From the NCBI GenBank assembly GCA_045602885.1, contig JAZSCJ010000035.1, forward strand, positions 1 through 10,918: DNA of 10,918 nucleotides. Reading direction: 5' to 3'. Shown here piece by piece: positions 1 through 6,025 of the stretch; within the stretch, counting starts at the first letter, position 1; each line of letters starts with the position of its first letter. Origin of the DNA: JAJPXI01 sp045602885. GTDB taxonomy: Bacteria; Bacillota; Clostridia; Oscillospirales; Oscillospiraceae. Position numbers and translations under genes: made by a program. The notes below the pieces were generated by a model. It ran no database searches, was not told the origin of the DNA, and was given only the letters and a program-made list of their open reading frames with translations.

Positions 1-1
1 A

Positions 2-184
2 AACGGCGACGAGATGCCCACCACTCTGGCCGCTCTCGTTGAGGCCGGCGATCTGGGCATCAAGACCGGCAAGGGCTTCTATGACTACACCGGCGTGGAC
101 ATGGACGCTCTGAAGGCCAAGCGTGACAAGCAGCTGTTCGAGGTCTTCCGTCTGGAGAAGAAGTTCCTCAACGACCCCGTCTAA
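2..184 (+). CDS. 3-hydroxyacyl-CoA dehydrogenase (3-hydroxybutyryl-CoA dehydrogenase type), C-terminal fragment
   Basis: Only the last 60 codons are present; the gene begins before the window. The fragment carries the sequence GIKTGKGFYDY, a hallmark of the C-terminal dimerisation domain of NAD-dependent 3-hydroxyacyl-CoA dehydrogenases. These enzymes interconvert acetoacetyl-CoA and 3-hydroxybutyryl-CoA in the cytoplasm. After this motif comes a charged tail of about 30 residues ending in FLNDPV, longer than in classic clostridial Hbd, which stops soon after the FYDY motif. In anaerobic Clostridia this enzyme usually serves the acetyl-CoA to butyrate pathway, but the upstream genes are not visible, so that role is inferred. 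The stop codon TAA is followed almost at once by a strong terminator, so this is the last gene of its transcript. Confidence 0.85.
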   Translation, partial: NGDEMPTTLAALVEAGDLGIKTGKGFYDYTGVDMDALKAKRDKQLFEVFRLEKKFLNDPV

Positions 185-196
185 GTTCAACGTATG

Positions 197-234
197 AAAA
201 AGAAGCGTTCCGATCACGGAACGCTTCTTTTTTT
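197..234 (+). terminator. Intrinsic terminator after the 3-hydroxyacyl-CoA dehydrogenase gene
   Basis: A perfect 12-bp stem (AGAAGCGTTCCG at 201-212 with its complement at 217-228) closes on an ATCA loop. A run of T residues follows at 229-234, and A residues at 197-200 can extend the stem into it. This is a textbook Rho-independent terminator. Confidence 0.93.
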
Positions 235-290
235 GTTGTGGGTATTTCACCCTGTGGCTGGGCAAGCTATGGAAAAAGGGGTGGAGTACA

Positions 291-1490
291 ATGGGGCGCT
301 TGCGCCGGGTCAGTCTTTCGGTATGGATCATTGTGGGGTTGGTGTCGGGTATTCTGGTGGGCTTGCTGCTGCAGGGTGCGCCCCAATGGGCCGAACGCTT
401 TTTGCAGCCGATTGGAACACTGTTTTTGAACGTGGTCAAGTTGTTGATCGTTCCATTGGTGTTTTCCTCTATTACGGTGGGCGTGTGCGGTCTGGGGGAC
501 GCCAAAAGTGTGGGACGCATCGGCGGCAAGACCATCGTGTTTTATCTGCTTACCACGGCACTGGCGGTCACCGTGGGACTGATGGCGGCCAATCTGTTCC
601 CGGTGGGTCGGGGTATGAATTTAACGCCCCCGCCTGTTACCGGGCAGACGCAGGCGCCGGAGATGACCTCTGCGCTGTGGAATCTGGTTCCAACCAACCC
701 GGTGGCTGCGCTGGCCCAGGGCAATATGCTGCAGATCATTGTCACCGCGCTGATTTTTGGCGGCGGTATTCTGATCGCCGGGGCGGCAGGTCGGCCGTTG
801 TTTGTGGTGGTGGAGTCGCTGGCCGATGTGATGTATGCCCTGACCGGGGCGGTTATGAAGTTTGCGCCCTTTGCCGTGTTTGCGCTGATTGCCCCGGTGG
901 TGGCGCAATACGGCCCGGCGGTGCTGATGGATCTGCTGGGGGTCATTACTCTGGTGTACGCCGCCTGTCTGGTCCATGCGCTGATCGTCTATTCCGCCAC
1001 GGTATTTGCTCTGGGGCGAATCACGCCGCTTCGCTTTTTCCGTACCTGTGCGCCGGCGGCGCTGTTCGCCTTTTCCTCCTCCAGTTCGGCGGCCACTCTG
1101 CCGCTGGCCCTTGAGGCAGCCGACCGGCTGGGCGTGCCCCATCCGGTGCGCTCCTTTGTGCTGCCGCTGGGCGCCACCATCAATATGGACGGCACGGCCA
1201 TTTATCAAGGCGTGTGCGCTCTGTTTATTGCAAACGCCTATCACATCCCTCTGACGCTTATGCAGCAGCTGACGGTGGTGCTGACCTGTACGCTGGCCTC
1301 TATCGGCACAGCCGGTGTGCCCGGGGCGGGCACCGTCATGCTCAGCATGGTACTGACCTCGGTGGGATTGCCGGTGGAGGGGGTCAGTCTGGTGTGGGGC
1401 GTGGACCGGGTGCTGGACATGGCCCGTACCACGCTTAATGTGCTGGGCGACATTGCCTGTTCGGTGGTCGTTTCCCGTACCGAAAAATGA
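291..1490 (+). CDS. Dicarboxylate/amino acid:cation symporter (SDF/DAACS family)
   Basis: A 399-residue integral membrane protein that imports acidic amino acids or C4-dicarboxylates with Na+ or H+. The family signatures are all visible: the serine-rich tip of hairpin 1 (SSSSSAATLPL, 262-272), the NMDGT cation site in helix 7 (298-302), hairpin 2 (SIGTAGVPGAG, 337-347) and helix 8 with D372, D376, R379, T380, N383 and D387 spaced as D390, D394, R397, T398, N401 and D405 of archaeal GltPh. In GltPh the arginine binds the substrate side-chain carboxylate, so aspartate or glutamate (or a dicarboxylate) is the likely substrate; a neutral amino acid is less likely. The length is normal for the family. 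The chosen ATG has GGAG four bases upstream and begins the expected short cytoplasmic N-terminus (MGRLRR). I saw no convincing promoter in the 56 bases after the preceding terminator. The neighbours do not indicate a pathway. Confidence 0.93.
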   Translation: MGRLRRVSLSVWIIVGLVSGILVGLLLQGAPQWAERFLQPIGTLFLNVVKLLIVPLVFSSITVGVCGLGDAKSVGRIGGKTIVFYLLTTALAVTVGLMAANLFPVGRGMNLTPPPVTGQTQAPEMTSALWNLVPTNPVAALAQGNMLQIIVTALIFGGGILIAGAAGRPLFVVVESLADVMYALTGAVMKFAPFAVFALIAPVVAQYGPAVLMDLLGVITLVYAACLVHALIVYSATVFALGRITPLRFFRTCAPAALFAFSSSSSAATLPLALEAADRLGVPHPVRSFVLPLGATINMDGTAIYQGVCALFIANAYHIPLTLMQQLTVVLTCTLASIGTAGVPGAGTVMLSMVLTSVGLPVEGVSLVWGVDRVLDMARTTLNVLGDIACSVVVSRTEK

Positions 1491-1524
1491 ACATGGGTGG
1501 GGTTTTCCCCACCCATGTTTTTTT
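1491..1524. terminator. Terminator between convergent symporter and dpaB genes
   Basis: A perfect 12-bp stem (1491-1502 with 1507-1518) closes on a TTTT loop. It is followed on the + strand by TTTTTT, so it strongly terminates the symporter transcript and begins directly after its stop codon. On the minus strand the hairpin lies just past the dpaB stop and is followed three bases later by a run of five T residues, so it could also end the dpaAB transcript, more weakly. Confidence 0.9.
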
Positions 1525-2104
1525 ATTCTGTCCCCAACAGGAGCGGTTGAAGCTGCTCCCCCTCCAGCGCAGCCCGAAGGGTGGCGGAAAGTCGGGTGAA
1601 ATCGGCCACCAGCGAGGTGGGCTTGCCTGTAGGGTCATCCTGCCGGAAGGGAACAAAGTAGATGTTTTTTCGCAGCAGAAGCTCCCCGATGTTGCGTGCG
1701 CTGGCCGCCAGGCCGTCGTTGGTGGACACCCCGATGACCAGCGGTCGGCCGTTGCGCAGATGGGCCTTGGCCGCCATGGTCACCGAGGAGTCGGTCACGC
1801 CGACGGCCAGTTTGGCCAGCGTGTTGCCCGTGCAGGGGGCAATGACCAGAACGTCCAGTAATCCCTTAGGGCCAATGGGCTCGGCGGCCTGAATGGTGGA
1901 AATGATCCGCTTGTCGCAGATGCGCTCGATCTCCCGAAGAAAATCGTGGGCGTAGCCAAAGCGGGTGTCCAGGCTGGCGCCGCGCTCGGACACAATGGGG
2001 GTCACATCGCCAAATTCGGCCTTGACCTGTTCCAATGCGGCCAGAGCCTTATCGTATGTACAGAAGGATCCGCAAAAGGCAAATCCCACACGAATGGGTT
2101 TCAT
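1523..2104 (-). CDS. dpaB: Dipicolinate synthase subunit B
   Basis: A 193-residue flavoprotein-like subunit (SpoVFB). With DpaA it makes dipicolinic acid from a lysine-pathway intermediate (dihydrodipicolinate or its hydrated precursor) in the mother cell; the product is loaded into the spore core and gives heat resistance. The opening IRVGFAFCGSFCT and the APCTGNTLAKLA segment (89-100) match the flavoprotein fold of this family, the latter resembling the flavin-binding P-x-x-N motif. The length matches the family. The gene starts one base after the dpaA stop codon. Its AGGAGGT ribosome site lies within the last codons of dpaA, so the two are cotranscribed and probably translationally coupled. 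Unlike in Bacillus subtilis, no asd, dapG or dapA follows; the transcript instead runs into a terminator shared with the convergent symporter gene. Confidence 0.95.
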   Translation of the reverse strand: MKPIRVGFAFCGSFCTYDKALAALEQVKAEFGDVTPIVSERGASLDTRFGYAHDFLREIERICDKRIISTIQAAEPIGPKGLLDVLVIAPCTGNTLAKLAVGVTDSSVTMAAKAHLRNGRPLVIGVSTNDGLAASARNIGELLLRKNIYFVPFRQDDPTGKPTSLVADFTRLSATLRAALEGEQLQPLLLGTE

Positions 2105-2105
2105 G

Positions 2106-2972
2106 CTATACCTCCTGCTCTCGCAAGATATTATATATGGTGCTTAAAATAGCTTTGCCTGCCGTGACCGGGGCGGTTTTTCCGGGCAGCGACAAAGCCC
2201 AAATGACCGAAACACCCAGTTGCCGGGCGGCCTCCCGGTCCACGCCCCCCGGGCTGGATGCCAAATCGATGACCAGACAGTCTGCCTTGAGCTCACGCAA
2301 GCGTCCTTCGCCCAGCACGGGTGCGGGCACCGTGTTGACGATGAGATCGTAACTGCAAAGCCAGCCGTCCAGCCGGTCGGTCTGCTCTACGCTGTGGCCG
2401 TAGGCCTCGGCCCAGGCCAGATCGGACCATTTGCGTGCCGAAACGCTGACATGGGCCCCCAGCAGGTTCAGACGATGGGCCAACAGTTTGCCCAGCCGCC
2501 CGTAGCCGATGACCAGCGCCCGAGCACCGTGCAGCGTGATGGGAAGCGTCTGCATGGCGATCTGGATCGCTCCCTCCACGGTGGGCACCGCATTGGCCAC
2601 GGCCAGCTCCTCCCGGGCCAGGTAATCGTGCAAGACCAAACCGCGGGCTTTGGCCATGGCGTGGACTTGCGGCGATACCTTGCCGGCGCAAATGATTTGC
2701 CTGGGGTGCAGCGCGTCGAAAATTTCGTCCAGTGGATGACAGGAGGGGGACAGCGGCGCGTGCAATGTGCCCGTTTCCCCAACAACGGGGAGCGGCAGCA
2801 CCACGCAGTCGGCCACGTCCACGCCCTCCAGCGTGGGTTGGCAAGCCGGGGTGTCCTCGGCCTGTTCCAGGGCGTAGGTGTGTACCGTGTGGCCATCCTC
2901 CTGCAGCAGCCGGGCCAGCTTCGCCTGGCGTAAATCTCCGCCGAGCACCCATACATTCATCGCGTGTTTCAT
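2106..2972 (-). CDS. dpaA: Dipicolinate synthase subunit A
   Basis: A 288-residue NAD(P)-dependent dehydrogenase-like subunit (SpoVFA) of dipicolinate synthase, a sporulation enzyme of the mother cell. The N-terminal domain starts with VWVLGGDLRQ (7-16), the typical DpaA opening. A second Rossmann fold carries the dinucleotide-binding loop LVIGYGRLGK (153-162). The segments EELAVANAVPTVEGAI (121-136) and LPGKTAPVTAG (262-272) are characteristic of the family. The start at this ATG is favoured by GGAGGGA about five bases upstream; the internal ATG at codon 5 has no ribosome site. Its partner dpaB follows directly. Expression is expected under a mother-cell sigma factor (sigma-K in Bacillus), but I could not identify such a promoter with confidence. 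Its presence implies that this lineage makes dipicolinate with SpoVF rather than with the Etf-based route used by some clostridia. Confidence 0.95.
   Translation of the reverse strand: MKHAMNVWVLGGDLRQAKLARLLQEDGHTVHTYALEQAEDTPACQPTLEGVDVADCVVLPLPVVGETGTLHAPLSPSCHPLDEIFDALHPRQIICAGKVSPQVHAMAKARGLVLHDYLAREELAVANAVPTVEGAIQIAMQTLPITLHGARALVIGYGRLGKLLAHRLNLLGAHVSVSARKWSDLAWAEAYGHSVEQTDRLDGWLCSYDLIVNTVPAPVLGEGRLRELKADCLVIDLASSPGGVDREAARQLGVSVIWALSLPGKTAPVTAGKAILSTIYNILREQEV
2110..2116 (-). promoter_or_regulatory. Ribosome binding site of dpaB inside the 3' end of dpaA
   Basis: On the minus strand AGGAGGT sits five bases before the dpaB ATG and overlaps the last sense codons of dpaA (GAG GAG GTA TAG). 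Ribosomes finishing dpaA are thus placed to start dpaB, which favours equal amounts of the two subunits. Confidence 0.85.
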
Positions 2973-3085
2973 GGCATTCCCTCCAGTCGCCTTATCTTAT
3001 TCCGAAGAAGGCGTATGGGTGAGGGGGAAACGATGCACTGCGATTGGCAAAAGGCTGTTGCGTTGGCCGGGCGGTTTGCCAAGCA

Positions 3086-3114
3086 TTGAAGATAAGTGCA
3101 AAATGTGATACAGT
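3086..3114 (+). promoter_or_regulatory. Candidate sigma-A promoter of the XRE regulator gene
   Basis: TTGAAG (3086-3091) and TACAGT (3109-3114) are separated by exactly 17 bases, and a TG at 3106-3107 gives an extended -10 (TGATACAGT). Each hexamer matches four of six consensus bases. Transcription would start near 3121 and leave a leader of about 54 bases. The element lies in the 202-base divergent gap between dpaA and the regulator gene. I see no other clear structure in that gap. Confidence 0.5.
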
Positions 3115-3174
3115 AAAGAAACAGAGCAATCAGAACCTGCCGTGTATCGGTAAGATTCAGAAAGAGCGGTTAGT

Positions 3175-3780
3175 ATGGAATTCAATGAAAAACTACAGCA
3201 GCTGAGAAAGCAAAAGGGGCTGACCCAGGAAGAGTTGGCGGAGGCCTTGTTTGTGTCCCGAACTGCGATTTCCAAGTGGGAATCCGGCAGAGGCTATCCC
3301 AATATCGATTCCTTAAAAGCCATCGCGGCATTTTTTGGCGTGACCATCGATGAGCTGCTGTCCTGCGATCAGGTGCTGACCCTTGCGGAAGCATACAATA
3401 AGCAAAAGGAAACGCAGCTGCGTGACCTGGTGTTCGGACTGCTGGATTGCAGTACCGCGATGCTTTTTTTTCTGCCCTTCTTCGGCCAGAAAGCAGGCCA
3501 GATCATACAGGGGGTCTCGCTGCTGGCGCTGAATGAAGTCGCATCCTACCTGCGCAGTGCCTATTTTGTGGTCATTGTGGCAATGATCGTATGGGGGGTA
3601 TTGACCCTTGCTCTGCAAAACGGTCATTACGCCGTTTGGGTGCGGCTGAAAAGCAAGCTGTCCTTGGGGTTACACGCTCTGGGCGTGTTCCTGTTTATCA
3701 TCAGCTCGCAGCCCTATGCGGCAGCGTTGCTGTTCCTGTTTCTGGTGATCAAGGCGGTTATGCTGGTTCGGCGGGTGTGA
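3175..3780 (+). CDS. XRE-family transcriptional regulator with C-terminal membrane helices
   Basis: A 201-residue protein with an N-terminal Cro/C1-type helix-turn-helix (about 4-62). The core LTQEELAEALFVSRTAISKW (16-35), followed by ESGRGYPNIDSL and the closing FGVTIDELL, is the usual pattern of clostridial XRE regulators. The rest of the protein is hydrophobic, with about four membrane segments (roughly 84-102, 127-148, 160-177 and 180-197), so the DNA-binding domain is probably tethered to the inner face of the membrane. Such proteins usually act as local repressors or activators, but no ligand is suggested by the sequence. The ribosome site is weak (AAAGAGCGG). The PAP2 gene follows 110 bases downstream with no terminator between, so the two may share a transcript and this protein may control it. 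Base composition by eye is less GC-rich than in the flanking metabolic genes. Confidence 0.88.
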   Translation: MEFNEKLQQLRKQKGLTQEELAEALFVSRTAISKWESGRGYPNIDSLKAIAAFFGVTIDELLSCDQVLTLAEAYNKQKETQLRDLVFGLLDCSTAMLFFLPFFGQKAGQIIQGVSLLALNEVASYLRSAYFVVIVAMIVWGVLTLALQNGHYAVWVRLKSKLSLGLHALGVFLFIISSQPYAAALLFLFLVIKAVMLVRRV

Positions 3781-3789
3781 TACCAACCG

Positions 3790-3805
3790 TGTCACCGATG
3801 TGACA
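3790..3805. repeat. Inverted repeat TGTCAC-N4-GTGACA, possible operator
   Basis: Perfect 6-bp arms with a four-base spacer lie ten bases after the XRE regulator stop codon and about 85 bases before the PAP2 start. The form is that of a dimeric repressor site. It does not fit the TnrA/GlnR box (TGTNA-N7-TNACA) because the spacing is one base short. Function is inferred from symmetry and position only. Confidence 0.35.
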
Positions 3806-3843
3806 AGTGGTTTCTTGCGTCCGGTCGTTCTTCTTTTTAACCT

Positions 3844-3866
3844 GTATTTGGGTTAACGCCCAATAC
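3844..3866. repeat. Imperfect inverted repeat in the leader of the PAP2 gene
   Basis: GTATTTGGG and CCCAATAC flank TTAACG, forming an eight-pair stem with one bulged T. It ends eight bases before the AGGGAG ribosome site of the PAP2 gene. It could be a leader RNA hairpin or an operator; nothing in the sequence decides between them. Confidence 0.3.
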
Positions 3867-3890
3867 AGAAAAAGGGAGATACAATCGGGA

Positions 3891-4544
3891 ATGAAGAAGT
3901 ACAACAAGAAGGTTTTTGGCATTGCGCTGGGACTGCTTGCCGCGTTTGTGCTGTGGACGGTTGCGGTCGGTTGCGTCGATGTGCAACCCATCGGGCCGCA
4001 GGGGTCTGCTGTCGGATTTGCAACGCTGAACCGATTTGTTCATAGCCTGACCGGCGTGCATATGTCCCTATATACCGTCACAGACTGGCTGGGACTGGTG
4101 CCGCTGTGTGTTGTCCTTGGTTTTGCGTTGCTTGGTCTGGCACAATGGATTGGCAGAAAACAGTTGCGCAGCGTGGATCACAGCATGTTTGTTCTGGGCG
4201 GATTTTACGTGGTGGTCATGGCGGCATACGCCCTGTTTGAACAGGTTGTCATCAATTACAGACCGGTTCTGATCGAGGGACGATTGGAAGCATCCTATCC
4301 GTCCTCGACGACCCTGCTGGTCCTGTGCGTGATGCCCACGGCCATGCTGCAGTTTTACGATCGCATAAGCAATCGTGTTCTCAAAGGCGTGGTGCTTAGT
4401 GCCATGGGTGCGTTTGTTGCGTTTATGGTGCTTGGCCGACTGGTTTCGGGGGTGCATTGGGTCAGCGACATCATCGGCGGCGCGCTGCTGAGCGGGGCAC
4501 TGGTTTTGCTGTATCATGGGGTCGCCAAATTACAAGCAAAGTGA
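3891..4544 (+). CDS. PAP2-fold membrane phosphatase-like protein
   Basis: A 217-residue protein with about five or six membrane segments and the type 2 phosphatidic acid phosphatase layout. Motif C1 is represented by Y123-R124-P125, C2 by YPSST (136-140) and C3 by R183-x5-H189-x3-D193. C3, which supplies the phosphohistidine nucleophile H189 and its aspartate partner, is intact. The C1 lysine position is E117 and the usual C2 histidine is T140, so the active site departs from the canonical K-x6-RP / PSGH pattern. Family members dephosphorylate lipid phosphates such as undecaprenyl pyrophosphate or phosphatidate at the membrane; activity here is uncertain. The frame is open further upstream, but this ATG is chosen because it begins a typical MKKYNKK membrane-protein N-terminus. 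Its ribosome site (AGGGAG, 3873-3878) is rather far, about 12 bases. It may be cotranscribed with the XRE regulator before it. Confidence 0.85.
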   Translation: MKKYNKKVFGIALGLLAAFVLWTVAVGCVDVQPIGPQGSAVGFATLNRFVHSLTGVHMSLYTVTDWLGLVPLCVVLGFALLGLAQWIGRKQLRSVDHSMFVLGGFYVVVMAAYALFEQVVINYRPVLIEGRLEASYPSSTTLLVLCVMPTAMLQFYDRISNRVLKGVVLSAMGAFVAFMVLGRLVSGVHWVSDIIGGALLSGALVLLYHGVAKLQAK

Positions 4545-4554
4545 TGTGAAAGGA

Positions 4555-4590
4555 AAACGGACTGCACCGGAAACGGTGCAGTCCGTTTCT
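4555..4590 (+). terminator. Perfect hairpin with GAAA tetraloop after the PAP2 gene
   Basis: A perfect 15-bp stem (4555-4569 with 4574-4588) is capped by a GAAA tetraloop. The 3' flank has only TTT within the stem end followed by CTGCG, so the U-tract is poor. It starts ten bases after the PAP2 stop codon. It most likely works as a terminator or as an mRNA 3'-end stabiliser. Confidence 0.7.
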
Positions 4591-4620
4591 GCGTTTACCG
4601 GGGAAAGGGCGCGCCCTGCG

Positions 4621-4649
4621 TTGACATTCCCATGCAAACAGGATAAAAT
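4621..4649 (+). promoter_or_regulatory. Strong sigma-A promoter of the TIGR04255-GNAT-pncA-pncB operon
   Basis: TTGACA (4621-4626), an exact consensus -35, is 17 bases from TAAAAT (4644-4649), which differs from TATAAT at one position. An AT-rich stretch follows and transcription would start near 4656, about 35 bases before the first ATG. I saw no inverted repeat overlapping it that would suggest a NAD-responsive repressor site. Confidence 0.82.
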
Positions 4650-4674
4650 ATACAATTAGTCAAAATAAATGCGA

Positions 4675-4681
4675 AGGAAGG
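4675..4681 (+). promoter_or_regulatory. Ribosome binding site deciding the TIGR04255 gene start
   Basis: AGGAAGG ends nine bases before the ATG at 4691. It directly abuts an upstream in-frame TTG at 4682, which is therefore too close to be the start. Confidence 0.7.
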
Positions 4682-4690
4682 TTGCCCGTT

Positions 4691-5488
4691 ATGCTGTTTG
4701 CGCCCAATGATGACCGCTACTTATATGCCAATGCACCGCTGGTCGAGGTGATTTGTCAGCTGCGCTTCCCCACCATTTTGTCGATCGGAGCCAATGAGCC
4801 GGTCGCGTTTCAGGAGGCCGTCCGGGGCGATTTTCCCCGCTACGCCGTGCGCCAGGAGCAGGCGGCGCCTGTGATCACCGGCATGGGTACGCCCAACCCC
4901 ACCGTACAGCAACAGTCCCCTGTGACCAATTACCACTTCATTTCGACGGACGGAACGTGGAAGATCAACCTGACCAACCATTTTATAGCCCTGTCCACCA
5001 GTTCCTACACCCGGTGGGAGGACTTTGCCCAGCGGCTGGATCGGATTCTGGCCCATTTTATCCGTGTCTACCAGCCGGCCTTTTTTGAGCGGGTCGGTCT
5101 GCGCTATATCAACGCCGTGTCCCGTAAGGCACTGGGCGTGGAGCATCTGATGTGGGACGATCTCATCCCCAGCCCGTATATTGGTGTGTTGGGCGAGCCC
5201 GACGTGGATGAAAACGCTGTGACGCGCAGTGGCTTGGATTTGGAGCTTCCCCTGCAGGACGGCTGCCGGCTCAAGCTGCACGCCGGCCCGGGCGTGCTGA
5301 ACCGCGGCGCAGCAGATACTCAAGGGGAAAAGCGCTTTATTCTGGACGGCGACTTTTCGGTCAGCGGCAATTTGGCTCCCGACCGCATCCCCTCTCGGTT
5401 GGAGGGCCTGCACAGCCATGCCGTGCGTCTGTTCCAGGGCGCCATCACCCAGGAACTGCACGATGCCATGGGCCCACTTCCTTTGTAA
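4691..5488 (+). CDS. TIGR04255 family protein of unknown function
   Basis: A 265-residue soluble protein recognised as a member of the sporadically distributed TIGR04255 family. Support comes from APLVEVICQLRF near the N-terminus (15-26), a central F-x-S-x-D-G-T-W-K-INLT stretch (83-95) followed by Y106-x2-W109, RVGLRYIN (134-141), and a C-terminal FQGAITQELHDAMG (248-261). The length of about 260 is typical. No catalytic motif, signal peptide or membrane segment is visible, and I know of no established function for the family. It is the promoter-proximal gene of an operon that ends with two NAD-salvage enzymes. Its stop codon overlaps the ribosome site of the GNAT gene, so it is firmly part of the transcript. 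Whether it takes part in NAD metabolism or is a recent insertion into the operon cannot be decided from the sequence. Confidence 0.88.
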   Translation: MLFAPNDDRYLYANAPLVEVICQLRFPTILSIGANEPVAFQEAVRGDFPRYAVRQEQAAPVITGMGTPNPTVQQQSPVTNYHFISTDGTWKINLTNHFIALSTSSYTRWEDFAQRLDRILAHFIRVYQPAFFERVGLRYINAVSRKALGVEHLMWDDLIPSPYIGVLGEPDVDENAVTRSGLDLELPLQDGCRLKLHAGPGVLNRGAADTQGEKRFILDGDFSVSGNLAPDRIPSRLEGLHSHAVRLFQGAITQELHDAMGPLPL

Positions 5489-5491
5489 GGA
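5487..5491 (+). promoter_or_regulatory. Ribosome binding site of the GNAT gene overlapping the upstream stop codon
   Basis: AAGGA shares two bases with the TAA stop of the TIGR04255 gene and lies eight bases before the GNAT ATG, which suggests translational coupling of the two. Confidence 0.65.
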
Positions 5492-5499
5492 CGGGCTGG

Positions 5500-6009
5500 A
5501 TGAATATCATTCGACGTGCCCGGTTGGAAGACCTGAACGACATCTGGGCGGTGGTGCAACGGGCGGTGGCGGATATGAACGCCCGGGGTAATGATCAGTG
5601 GGGGCCAAGCTATCCCCTTGCCGCCGATTATGCCGCCGATATCGAAAAAGGCCAGCTTTGGTGCGTGAGCGATGACCAAAGCGGCGCCATCCGGGGCGTG
5701 GGCGCCATCACCTGCGGTCATGAGGTCAACTACGAAGGCGTGCCCTTTTCCTACCCCGAGCCGGCCGTGGTGCTGCATCGGCTGGCCGTAGATCCTGCCG
5801 CCATGCGGCAGGGCGTGGCCGGACTGTTGTTTGACCGGTTTGAGCAGGAGGGACGGGCGCAGGGGGTGCAAGCCTTGCGGATTGATACCTACTGTTTGAA
5901 CGACCGGATGCAGGCGCTGATTTTGAAGCGCGGCTTTACCTTTGTGGCGGACACCCATTTTTCCAGCCGCCCGTTGCCCTTTCATTGCTATGAAAAGGTC
6001 TTAATTTAA
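5500..6009 (+). CDS. GNAT family N-acetyltransferase
   Basis: A 169-residue cytoplasmic acetyltransferase of the Gcn5-related fold, which would transfer acetyl from acetyl-CoA to an amine. The N-terminus IIRRARLEDLNDIW is the usual first strand and helix. Motif A is LHRLAVDPAAMRQGVAGLLF (92-111), where the pyrophosphate loop reads R-Q-G-V-A, a slight departure from the common Q/R-x-x-G-x-G/A. Motif B is N134-D-R-M-Q-A-L-I-L-K-R-G-F, which follows the frequent N-x-x-x-x-x-x-Y-x-K-x-GF pattern with isoleucine in place of tyrosine. The substrate cannot be told from the sequence. The gene lies 11 bases after the TIGR04255 gene and 16 bases before pncA within one operon, so a role near NAD salvage is possible but unproven. 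Confidence 0.88.
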   Translation: MNIIRRARLEDLNDIWAVVQRAVADMNARGNDQWGPSYPLAADYAADIEKGQLWCVSDDQSGAIRGVGAITCGHEVNYEGVPFSYPEPAVVLHRLAVDPAAMRQGVAGLLFDRFEQEGRAQGVQALRIDTYCLNDRMQALILKRGFTFVADTHFSSRPLPFHCYEKVLI

Positions 6010-6013
6010 CCGT

Positions 6014-6019
6014 GGAGGT
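6014..6019 (+). promoter_or_regulatory. Ribosome binding site deciding the pncA start
   Basis: GGAGGT is six bases before the ATG at 6026. An in-frame GTG at 6020 directly follows this site and so cannot use it. Confidence 0.8.
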
Positions 6020-6025
6020 GTGCGC

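Noticed and set aside
194..1114. 306-codon + strand frame overlapping the symporter gene
   Set aside because: It starts within the terminator hairpin, is Gly- and Cys-rich without domain signatures, and lies in a different frame from the clear symporter.
3012..3017. CATACG on the minus strand, like the -10 of a sigma-E or sigma-K promoter for dpaA
   Set aside because: The distance to the dpaA start is suitable, but the rest of the -10 (expected CATANNNTA or CATACANT) does not fit and there is no matching -35 at the right spacing.
3790..3805. Possible TnrA/GlnR box
   Set aside because: The arms look similar but the consensus needs seven bases between TGTNA and TNACA; only six are present.
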